In this document: piece by piece, positions 1-7,513 of the stretch
Layout: each line of letters opens with the position of its first letter
Numbering within the stretch: position 1 is the stretch's first letter
Assembly (NCBI GenBank): GCA_964448305.1
Contig: CAYUWB010000001.1
Location: 65,122 to 129,121 of the forward strand
DNA from: Thioglobus_C sp964448305
GTDB lineage: Bacteria; Pseudomonadota; Gammaproteobacteria; PS1; Pseudothioglobaceae
Length of the DNA stretch: 64,000 nt
Direction: 5' to 3'
The notes under the pieces: model-generated
What the model saw: only the letters and a program-made list of their open reading frames with translations
The model's database searches: none
What the model was told of the DNA's origin: nothing
Translations under genes and position numbers: made by a program

Positions 1-1683
1 AACAACAGCTGTCTTAGGTGCGTTTTTGCTTGAAGTATTAGGCTCACAAATCACTTTATTCATTTCACCTAAGATGTGTAATCTTGCATCTTTTGCTTGT
101 TTTAGTGCGATATCCATAATCTCTTGGGTGATGCCCTGGATCTTGATGTCCATTTGTAATGCATTAACACCGCGCGATGTACCTGCTACTTTAAAGTCCA
201 TATCGCCTAAGTGATCTTCATCGCCTAAGATATCAGTTAGTACAGTAAATCTATCGTCTTCTTTAACAAGGCCCATAGCAATACCAGCGACTGGCGCTTT
301 CATTGGAACGCCTGCATCCATTAGTGACAATGATGAACCACACACACTCGCCATTGATGAAGAGCCGTTAGATTCAGTGATTTCTGAAACCACACGCACT
401 GTGTACGGGAATTCTTCAATCGTTGGAAGACAAGCAGAAATACCACGACGTGCGAGACGACCATGGCCAATTTCACGACGACCTGTGCCACCCATACGAC
501 CGGTTTCACCAACAGAGTATGGTGGGAAGTTGTAGTGTAGTAAGAAGTAATCATTTTGACGCTCAGAGGCTTCTAGTTTTTCAATCAGCTGTGCTTCACG
601 CTTAGAGCCTAATGTAGTTACCACTAGCGCTTGCGTTTCACCACGAGTAAATAAGGCAGAACCATGTGTGTTTTCTAACACACCTGTTTCAACTTTTAAT
701 CCACGAACGGTTGTGTTGTCACGGCCATCAATACGTGGCTCATTACTTAAGATACGCTCACGAACGGTTGATTTTTCAACTTTCTTAAAGTATTTAGAAA
801 CTTCTTCAGCTGAATTACCGTCTTCATCATCACTGGCCAGTGCTTCAATTACAGCAGCTTTAATTTCACCTACTTTAGCGTAGCGATCCATTTTTTCTTT
901 GATTTGGTATGCTTCGTTTACTTGATCACCAAATTGTGACTGAATGTCACCTAGTAATGCTTCGTTTGTTTCTGGTGCTTTCCAATCCCACTGTTCGGTG
1001 CCAACTTCAGCAGCAAACTCAGCAATGTTACTAATTGCTACTTGGAATTGCTCATGTGCGTGCATAACAGCGCCTAGCATAACTTCTTCAGATAATTCTG
1101 CTGCTTCTGATTCAACCATCAATACCGCTTCATCTGTACCAGCCACAACCATATCTAGATCTGACTCAGCTAACTCAGAGTAAGTTGGGTTAAGGATGTA
1201 ATCACCGTCTTTGTAACCCACACGTGCACCACCAATTGGGCCGTTAAATGGAATACCTGAAATTGAAAGCGCTGCTGATACACCTAGCATTGCAATCATA
1301 TCTGGATCCACTTCAGAGTTTGCAGAAATAACCGTAATAATCACCTGAACTTCGTTCATGAAGCCAGCAGGGAACAATGGGCGAATAGGGCGGTCGATTA
1401 AACGAGAAGTTAATGTTTCTTTTTCGCTTGGTCTTGCTTCACGCTTTAAGAATCCACCAGGAATCTTGCCGGCAGCGTATGTTTTTTCAACATAGTCTAC
1501 TGATAATGGGAAGAAATCTTGACCAGGGCGCATTTCTTTAGAGCCAACAACCGTAACCAATACTTGTGTGTCGTCCATGCTTGCTAGTACTGCACCATGT
1601 GCTTGACGTGCTACGCGGCCAGTTTCTAATGTAATTGTGTGTTTGCCCATGGCAAAGCTTTTTTTAACGATATTCATTTCCAT
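1..1683 (-). CDS. pnp: Polyribonucleotide nucleotidyltransferase (PNPase), 3' end cut by window edge
   Basis: Phosphorolytic 3'-5' exoribonuclease that degrades mRNA and works with the RNase E degradosome in many bacteria. The reverse strand reads open for 561 codons from the ATG at 1683 to the window edge. The two RNase PH-like halves are recognisable: N-terminal 'FAMGKHTITLETGRVARQA' and 'RPIRPLFPAGF', then 'RGLKVETGVLENTHGSALFT' and 'GRREIGHGRLARRGI' in the second half. Family members are about 700 residues, so the KH and S1 domains lie off the window. The start at 1683 has a GGAGG at 1689-1693, five bases away; an in-frame ATG at 1677 is too far from it. In many gammaproteobacteria rpsO precedes pnp; here the same-strand upstream gene is roxA. 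No frameshift was seen. Confidence 0.96.
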   Translation of the reverse strand, partial: MEMNIVKKSFAMGKHTITLETGRVARQAHGAVLASMDDTQVLVTVVGSKEMRPGQDFFPLSVDYVEKTYAAGKIPGGFLKREARPSEKETLTSRLIDRPIRPLFPAGFMNEVQVIITVISANSEVDPDMIAMLGVSAALSISGIPFNGPIGGARVGYKDGDYILNPTYSELAESDLDMVVAGTDEAVLMVESEAAELSEEVMLGAVMHAHEQFQVAISNIAEFAAEVGTEQWDWKAPETNEALLGDIQSQFGDQVNEAYQIKEKMDRYAKVGEIKAAVIEALASDDEDGNSAEEVSKYFKKVEKSTVRERILSNEPRIDGRDNTTVRGLKVETGVLENTHGSALFTRGETQALVVTTLGSKREAQLIEKLEASERQNDYFLLHYNFPPYSVGETGRMGGTGRREIGHGRLARRGISACLPTIEEFPYTVRVVSEITESNGSSSMASVCGSSLSLMDAGVPMKAPVAGIAMGLVKEDDRFTVLTDILGDEDHLGDMDFKVAGTSRGVNALQMDIKIQGITQEIMDIALKQAKDARLHILGEMNKVICEPNTSSKNAPKTAVV

Positions 1684-1823
1684 GAAAACCTCCGTAAGAT
1701 AATTAAAAGGAATTTTATGGTTTGAATTGGATAAGCTTTATTTGAAACATACCAGTCGATACGTTTTAGATAAAACTTAAGACAGAACTTTAAGCCATAA
1801 AACGAGAGTTATTATCCCTAAAA
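1684..1823 (-). promoter_or_regulatory. Structured leader between roxA and pnp
   Basis: The 140-base gap upstream of pnp holds two nested inverted repeats. The outer pair is 1713-1723 with 1792-1802 (11 bp with one G-U), and the inner one is the palindrome GTTTTAGATAAAAC at 1763-1776. In E. coli the pnp leader folds into a stem cut by RNase III, which triggers PNPase autoregulation. A similar role here is an inference from position and foldability only. No convincing promoter was identified. Confidence 0.4.
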
Positions 1824-2906
1824 TCAATCGATTATGTATATTAAATTTTTCTTAAATAGCTCAATTGTAAGTTCTGGGTATTGAGTTGCCTCAATACTAC
1901 GATGATTGCAAAACCCAATCACAGATTGTTTGTCAAATCCCTGTGTGTTAAATGGTTCGCCATTGATGAATACTTTGAGTATTTTGCCATCTAAGAGGTA
2001 GACGACTTTACAACTTGGGTGTAGTTGATAATGTGCTTGATTGTTAAATGTATCAGGCTCAAAGTGTTGTAATAATTGCACATCTAACGAGTCTATTTGA
2101 GTTACAAAACAGGCAAATTCTTCAGCGCTAATATCAAGTATTTTCTGTGCTTGGGTGATGGCCGAGTTAGGGATTAATGCTGGTGTGTTTTGACTATGCC
2201 AAACAGGGTCTTGATAATATTGATGATTATCGCTAGATTGTTGACCGACTGATTCAAACAACTCATTAGCTGAATAAGCACGATAACCAAACGATAAGGT
2301 GGTGCAATCGTCATCTAAGCTAACACCATGATGCGCTACTTTCGGTGGCACATACAACACATCTCCTGGTTCCACATCCCACACATGCTCTACCTCAAAA
2401 GTATTCATTATTCTAAGTGGCACATCATCGAGATAGTTGTCTAACTCACAGTGCTTACTACCAATATGCCAACGACGCTTACCACTACCTTGTAGCAAGA
2501 AAACATCGTAGTAATCAAAATGTGGACCAACACTACCACCTTTAGCTGCATATGAGATCATGACATCGTCAAAGCGCCAACGCGGAATAAAATCAAAGTG
2601 TTTAATCAGTTCATACGCTTCATCATCAAATCGATCCACGCCTTGTACTAATAACGTCCAGTCTTGATCAGGCAGTTGGGTAAAGGTGTTTTCAGACAAT
2701 GGGCCATTGGTTAGTGACCATTGATTATCATTAATTGAACCGGTGATTAAGCGTGACTCAAATACTTCTTCTAGTGATAATCCTGCTAACTCATCTGGTG
2801 TAATGGGCGAGATAAAATCAGGCAAAGCCTGTTTGATTAGCAAAGGCTTTTTTTGCCAATAATCAGCTAAAAATTCTTCTACAGATATTGCACCGAAATG
2901 AATCAT
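1824..2906 (-). CDS. roxA: Ribosomal protein uL16 arginine 3-hydroxylase (cupin-4/JmjC type, YcfD/RoxA)
   Basis: Fe(II)/2-oxoglutarate-dependent oxygenase that in E. coli hydroxylates an arginine of ribosomal protein uL16. The N-terminus 'FLADYWQKKPLLIKQALP' and 'ISPITPDELAGL' match the YcfD family. The iron triad is visible as H-x-D in 'GPHFDYYDVFLLQGSGKRRW' (about residue 132) with the distal His in 'VPPKVAHHGVSL' (about 192). The C-terminal part is the winged-helix region that follows the jelly-roll fold. The length of 360 residues is near the usual 370. It lies upstream of pnp on the same strand and diverges from the DUF457 gene. No clear Shine-Dalgarno sequence is seen before the ATG at 2906. 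Confidence 0.9.
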   Translation of the reverse strand: MIHFGAISVEEFLADYWQKKPLLIKQALPDFISPITPDELAGLSLEEVFESRLITGSINDNQWSLTNGPLSENTFTQLPDQDWTLLVQGVDRFDDEAYELIKHFDFIPRWRFDDVMISYAAKGGSVGPHFDYYDVFLLQGSGKRRWHIGSKHCELDNYLDDVPLRIMNTFEVEHVWDVEPGDVLYVPPKVAHHGVSLDDDCTTLSFGYRAYSANELFESVGQQSSDNHQYYQDPVWHSQNTPALIPNSAITQAQKILDISAEEFACFVTQIDSLDVQLLQHFEPDTFNNQAHYQLHPSCKVVYLLDGKILKVFINGEPFNTQGFDKQSVIGFCNHRSIEATQYPELTIELFKKNLIYIID

Positions 2907-3012
2907 TGGTCGTTAAAATATTTTTATACTTAATACAGTTGTACTAAATTTTACCTTTGATCTGGTATTCGGTCATTAATTAAACATTTTATTGTAACTA
3001 ATAGCTAAACTT

Positions 3013-4035
3013 ATGGATCCTCTTTCCCAAGCCGTATTAGGCGCGAGCCTGTCACAATCATTGGCTAAAAAATACTCAACCCAGTTGAGCGCCATGTTGG
3101 TAGGCGCTTTGGCTGGAATGGCACCAGATTTAGATGCATTTATATATTCCAACACTGACCCGCTAGTGTATTTAGAATTTCATCGACAATTTACACACTC
3201 ACTTATTTTTATACCACTAGGTGCATTAATTTGCGCTCTGGTGTTTTATTATTTTTGGTTTAATCGTCAATGGTCAAAAGTTAAGTTGTCTTTTTTACAA
3301 GTGTATTTCTTCTCTTTCCTAGGTTATGCAACACATGGATTTTTGGATGCAAATACTTCGTATGGAACACAGTTACTATGGCCATTTTCCAACGAACGAT
3401 TTGCTTGGCATAACATTTCTATTGTTGATCCATTGTTTACGCTGCCATTGTTAATATTGATTGTGATTTCTGTTTATCGAAAAACCTCACGCTATGCAAA
3501 GATAGCTTTTGTCTATGCAATGCTATATCTGAGTATTGGGCTGATTCAACAGCAACGTGCAGAGCAATCGTTAGCAGAGTTAGCACAGCAACGCGGACAC
3601 ACAATAGAGCGTTTACTTGTTAAACCCAGTTTTGGTAATCGTCATGTATGGAAGATGCTTTATGAACATGATGGGCGTTACTATGTAGATGCAGTGAAGT
3701 TATTGTGGAATAGGCAGTATATTAAAGGGGGTTCGATTAAAAAATTAAATCTTGAGCAAGATATTCCGTATCTTCTAGAGCATTCTCAATCAGCAAAAGA
3801 CATAGAACGATTCAGATGGTTTTCTAATGACTTTTTGGCACTGAATCCCAACAATAATAATCAAATAACAGATGTTAGGAATTCGATGTTGCCAAATAGC
3901 ACACAGCTGTTATTTGGCATTGAGTTAGATCGAGAAAAACTCGAAAACGGTGATTTAAAGGCACACGTTGACTTTATTGCTAACAATAAAATAAACAAGA
4001 AAACGAGAGATGTTTATTTAAATATGCTGTTCTAG
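3013..4035 (+). CDS. Membrane-bound metal-dependent hydrolase, DUF457/YdjM-like
   Basis: Integral membrane protein of the DUF457 family (LexA-binding, inner-membrane-associated putative hydrolases). The N-terminus 'MDPLSQAVLGASLSQSLA' and 'GMAPDLDAFIY' followed by 'HRQFTHSLIFIPLGA' carries the family's Asp/His metal-site pattern. A further His/Asp pair occurs in 'YATHGFLDANTSYGTQLLWP'. Four or so hydrophobic segments lie in residues 60-180. The C-terminal half (about 190-340) is soluble and poorly conserved. The true substrate of this family is not established. It diverges from roxA; no strong Shine-Dalgarno sequence is visible. The family call is firm; the enzymatic role is unknown. Confidence 0.8.
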   Translation: MDPLSQAVLGASLSQSLAKKYSTQLSAMLVGALAGMAPDLDAFIYSNTDPLVYLEFHRQFTHSLIFIPLGALICALVFYYFWFNRQWSKVKLSFLQVYFFSFLGYATHGFLDANTSYGTQLLWPFSNERFAWHNISIVDPLFTLPLLILIVISVYRKTSRYAKIAFVYAMLYLSIGLIQQQRAEQSLAELAQQRGHTIERLLVKPSFGNRHVWKMLYEHDGRYYVDAVKLLWNRQYIKGGSIKKLNLEQDIPYLLEHSQSAKDIERFRWFSNDFLALNPNNNNQITDVRNSMLPNSTQLLFGIELDREKLENGDLKAHVDFIANNKINKKTRDVYLNMLF

Positions 4036-4142
4036 CGTGTTGCAATTAAAGCCAATTAATTCAGTAAAACGCCTTTAATACTTGTTACTAATTATTCCCT
4101 TGATGTAAAATTTAGTGATTTTTTAGTTATAAATATAAATAT

Positions 4143-5333
4143 ATGATTATTAGTAAATTTAAAGAGTTTATAAAACTTGAAGCAGCAGGCGGAATCTTAT
4201 TGTTTGTAGCTGGCTTGTTGGCCATGATAATTGCTAACTCTTCATTTGATTACATTTATAAGGCTTTTCTTGATACACCTGTGGCTATTAAGTTTGGTGA
4301 CTTTGAAATCGCCAAACCTTTATTGTTATGGGTAAATGATGGGTTGATGGCTATCTTTTTCTTTTTAATCGGCTTAGAATTAAAAAGAGATTTTTTAGCA
4401 GGAGAGTTATCAGACCCTTCGCGTGTTGCACTCCCTGTAATTGCCGCTATTGGAGGAATGGCTGTACCGGCAGCATTCTATGTTGCACTTAATTGGGGTG
4501 ATTCGGTGGCATTACAAGGATGGGCAATACCCTCTGCTACTGATATCGCATTTGCCCTTGGTGTATTAGCCTTATTAGGAAGCAGGGTGCCAACCAGCCT
4601 TAAGTTATTTTTAGCTACTTTAGCTATTATTGATGACATGGGAGCTATTGTTATTATTGCGATTTTCTACACTGCGGAACTATCGGTATCTTCTTTGCTT
4701 ATTGCGCTAGTCGCGATTATTATTTTATATTCGATGAATAAAAAAGGGGTTTTAAGTTTAGCTCCTTACGTTTTGATCGGTATTATTTTTTGGGCAGCTG
4801 TTTTAAAATCAGGGGTTCATGCGACTTTAGCTGGCGTAATTACTGCATTTTTTATTCCTTTTAAGAAATTAGAAGGGGAGTCTAAAACCCAACTAGAAAA
4901 ACTTGAATACGACCTACATCCATCTGTTGCATTTGCAATCTTGCCTTTGTTTGCCTTTGCTAATGCAGGTGTTTCTTTTGAGGGGCTTACAATTGACTCT
5001 CTACTTCACCCTGTTCCGCTTGGAATTGCGGTTGGGTTGTTTTTTGGAAAACAAATAGGTGTTTTATTATTTAGTTGGTTAACAATTAGATTGGGTATTG
5101 CCAAGCTTCCTTCAGGCGGTACATGGGCGCATTTATACGGCGTATCTTTGCTATGTGGTATTGGCTTTACAATGAGTTTGTTTATCGGCACATTGGCATT
5201 TAATCAAGCCGGTGTTGATTATGCAGTCGACGAGAGATTGGGTATTCTTGTAGGGTCTTTACTCTCTGGGTTACTTGGTTATTTTTTCTTAAGGTATTTC
5301 ACTAAAGACTGTACAGAGAAAGCAAAGCCCTAG
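4143..5333 (+). CDS. nhaA: Na+/H+ antiporter NhaA
   Basis: Inner-membrane electrogenic antiporter exporting Na+ in exchange for two H+, important for pH and sodium homeostasis in saline water. The 396 residues match the usual length and show about 12 hydrophobic segments. Diagnostic stretches are 'WVNDGLMAIFFFLIGLELKR', 'PSATDIAFALGVLALLG' and 'LATLAIIDDMGAIVIIAIFY', where the adjacent Asp-Asp pair is the ion-binding site (D163/D164 of E. coli). 'LPLFAFANAGV' and 'GIGFTMSLFIGTLAF' are also family hallmarks. It is transcribed alone and ends in a strong hairpin terminator shared with guaB. The upstream 107 bases contain no confident promoter. Confidence 0.97.
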   Translation: MIISKFKEFIKLEAAGGILLFVAGLLAMIIANSSFDYIYKAFLDTPVAIKFGDFEIAKPLLLWVNDGLMAIFFFLIGLELKRDFLAGELSDPSRVALPVIAAIGGMAVPAAFYVALNWGDSVALQGWAIPSATDIAFALGVLALLGSRVPTSLKLFLATLAIIDDMGAIVIIAIFYTAELSVSSLLIALVAIIILYSMNKKGVLSLAPYVLIGIIFWAAVLKSGVHATLAGVITAFFIPFKKLEGESKTQLEKLEYDLHPSVAFAILPLFAFANAGVSFEGLTIDSLLHPVPLGIAVGLFFGKQIGVLLFSWLTIRLGIAKLPSGGTWAHLYGVSLLCGIGFTMSLFIGTLAFNQAGVDYAVDERLGILVGSLLSGLLGYFFLRYFTKDCTEKAKP

Positions 5334-5348
5334 TGAATATAAGTAGTT

Positions 5349-5377
5349 TTTATAGTTATTGTTTTAATAACTATAAA
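5349..5377. terminator. Bidirectional terminator between nhaA and guaB
   Basis: A perfect 12-bp inverted repeat (5349-5360 with 5366-5377) encloses a five-base GTTTT loop and begins and ends in T/A tracts. It lies between the convergent nhaA and guaB genes and can serve both strands. Confidence 0.8.
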
Positions 5378-5394
5378 GACATGTAAGACTTTCT

Positions 5395-6855
5395 TTACTG
5401 GTGATAATTTGGCGCTTCTTTAGTAATACTAACATCATGTACGTGTGACTCAACCATGCCCGCAGAAGTAACTTGAACAAATGCAGCATCAGTGCGCATC
5501 TTGTCTAGTGTTTCACAGCCTGTATAGCCCATTGATGATCTAACACCGCCCACCATTTGGTGAATGATAGGGCGGATAGAGCCCTTGAATGGTACGCGAC
5601 CCTCAATACCTTCAGGTACGAGTTTATCTGCTTTAGAATCTGATTGGAAATAACGATCAGATGAGCCATGTGCTTGATTCATAGCACCAATAGAACCCAT
5701 ACCACGGTAAGACTTATAAGCACGACCTTGATAAAGTTCAACCTCGCCTGGAGACTCTTCTGTACCTGCTAGCATTGAGCCAAGCATGACACAATACGCA
5801 CCGGCTGCAAAAGCTTTAGAAATATCACCCGAATAACGAATACCGCCATCAGCAATTAGCGGAACACCACTGCCTTTAAGCGCTTCAGCCACATCAGATA
5901 TTGCTGTGATTTGGGGAACACCAACACCAGCAACAATACGCGTGGTACAAATACTACCTGGACCAATGCCAACTTTTACGCAATCTGCACCTGCTTTAAC
6001 CAGATCTAGTGCAGCTGCACCAGTGGCAATATTGCCGGCAATAATATTTAGATTTGGATGCTTAGCCTTGGTTTTTTTAACGCGATCTAGCACACCTTGT
6101 GAATGACCATGTGCTGTGTCAATAACCACAACATCTACACCAGCCTCAACCAATGCATCGATACGCTCGCCTGTGCCAGATGCCACGCCAACTGCCGCAC
6201 CAACACGTAATTGCTCTTGTTCATCTTTACAAGCATTTGGAAAATCAGTTGATTTTTGAATGTCTCTAACGGTAATCATGCCTTGAAGATCAAACTTGTC
6301 ATTGGTGATCACCACGCGTTCAATTCTGTGTTGGTGAAGCAACGCTCTTACTTCACTCATATCAGTACCTTCAACAACGGTAATCAATTTGTCTTGTGAT
6401 GTCATTAGATTTTCAACCAACTCATCTAGGCGAGTTTCAAATCGTACATCACGGCCAGTAATCATGCCAATAATAGTGTTGCCTTCAACCACAGGAAGGG
6501 CAGAGATTTTATGTTTTTGTTGCATGTCAAAAACATCTCTTACCGTTGCTTTTGGAGAAATGGTAATTGGCTCACGAATAATGCCCGATTCAAAACGTTT
6601 AACCTTGCGAACTTCTTTTGCTTGTTCCTCAGTTGACATGTTTTTATGAATAATGCCAATACCACCTTCTTGCGCCATGGTGATAGCCAGTTTGGCTTCA
6701 GTAACTGTATCCATCGCTGCGGATAAAATCGGTGTATTGAGTGTGATGTTTTTTGTTAGTTGTGTTTTTAAGCTAACTTCCTTTGGCATGGTGGTTGAGT
6801 GTGCTGGCACCAATAAAACATCATCAAAAGTTAATGCAGTTTTTAGTAAGTTCAT
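5395..6855 (-). CDS. guaB: Inosine-5'-monophosphate dehydrogenase
   Basis: Oxidises IMP to XMP with NAD+, the committed step to guanine nucleotides. The N-terminal 'ALTFDDVLLVPAHSTTMPKE' starts the TIM barrel. Two CBS domains are inserted at about residues 90-205. The catalytic Cys is in 'KVGIGPGSICTTRIVAGVG', and the mobile flap is 'SYRGMGSIGAMNQA'. The start at 6855 gives 486 residues, the family size; an upstream in-frame ATG at 6933 would add 26 unrelated residues inside the preceding gene. AGGAG at about 6863-6868 supports the chosen start. Only one base separates it from the stop of the SH3 gene, which suggests coupled translation in a valS-SH3-guaB operon. Confidence 0.97.
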   Translation of the reverse strand: MNLLKTALTFDDVLLVPAHSTTMPKEVSLKTQLTKNITLNTPILSAAMDTVTEAKLAITMAQEGGIGIIHKNMSTEEQAKEVRKVKRFESGIIREPITISPKATVRDVFDMQQKHKISALPVVEGNTIIGMITGRDVRFETRLDELVENLMTSQDKLITVVEGTDMSEVRALLHQHRIERVVITNDKFDLQGMITVRDIQKSTDFPNACKDEQEQLRVGAAVGVASGTGERIDALVEAGVDVVVIDTAHGHSQGVLDRVKKTKAKHPNLNIIAGNIATGAAALDLVKAGADCVKVGIGPGSICTTRIVAGVGVPQITAISDVAEALKGSGVPLIADGGIRYSGDISKAFAAGAYCVMLGSMLAGTEESPGEVELYQGRAYKSYRGMGSIGAMNQAHGSSDRYFQSDSKADKLVPEGIEGRVPFKGSIRPIIHQMVGGVRSSMGYTGCETLDKMRTDAAFVQVTSAGMVESHVHDVSITKEAPNYHQ

Positions 6856-6856
6856 T

Positions 6857-7513
6857 TTAAAATCTCCTTTGATTTGAGCGTTTTGGGAAGATAAAGCCCA
6901 TGATAAATCCAAAAAATAAAACCAGCGCACCAACGATAAACCAGTTTCTAGAGCTAGACTCTTGACCGGCGATATTGTTGTTTTGCAATAATTGAATTTC
7001 AGTTTTTAGCTGCAGTGCTTCTGTTTTTAGTTTTTCGTTACTGTGTTCAAGTTTGAGCGCGTCTTTGTAAACCTGTTCAATGTGTTCTTTTTCAGCTTGT
7101 GATTTGCTTGTTTGAACAGAAAGCAGTGTGTTTTTAGTTTTTAATGCTTGGACTTGCGCCTCAAGCTCGGTGTTTCTTTTTTTCTGTTTTGTAATCAGTA
7201 GCTTATTGGCATTGTAAGTTTGCCTTAGTTTTTCAAGCTGTGCTTGTGCAGGGGGCTTAGAAGTTAAATAACGAGAGATCATCCAGCCAATGGTTTTTTC
7301 ATACTTGACTTTAGTCCAGCCATTTTCAGTAGATAATATTTCTAATTTAGTGCCTGAAGGTAGCATTTTTAGTAGATTAGGCGGGTTCCTTTCAATCTTG
7401 TTGCTTGATCGCATTGGAATATCTACTGTGTCAGTAACATACACATACGACTGTGCATTCGCCAACGAATGCGTTAATAATAGTGAAATAAATAAAATTT
7501 TACTTAATTTCAT
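6857..7513 (-). CDS. SH3-domain and membrane-anchor protein (YgiM/TIGR04211-like)
   Basis: Envelope protein of unknown function, 218 residues. An N-terminal signal peptide (1-20, ending 'LANA') is followed by a bacterial SH3 domain (about 22-88, 'VDIPMRSSNKIERNPPNLLK' and 'GWTKVKYEKTIGWMISRYL'). A long charged coiled coil (about 92-180) comes next, then one C-terminal membrane segment ('WFIVGALVLFFGFIMGFIF') and a basic tail. This order is that of the SH3-and-anchor family typified by E. coli YgiM. The start overlaps the valS stop in an ATGA, and the stop is one base from guaB. The setting between a tRNA synthetase gene and a purine gene gives no clue to function. Confidence 0.85.
   Translation of the reverse strand: MKLSKILFISLLLTHSLANAQSYVYVTDTVDIPMRSSNKIERNPPNLLKMLPSGTKLEILSTENGWTKVKYEKTIGWMISRYLTSKPPAQAQLEKLRQTYNANKLLITKQKKRNTELEAQVQALKTKNTLLSVQTSKSQAEKEHIEQVYKDALKLEHSNEKLKTEALQLKTEIQLLQNNNIAGQESSSRNWFIVGALVLFFGFIMGFIFPKRSNQRRF

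Noticed and set aside
6856..6933. Longer guaB start at 6933
   Set aside because: The extra 26 residues are antisense-like to no family pattern, lie inside the SH3 gene, and the ATG at 6855 has a good ribosome-binding site and the family N-terminus.
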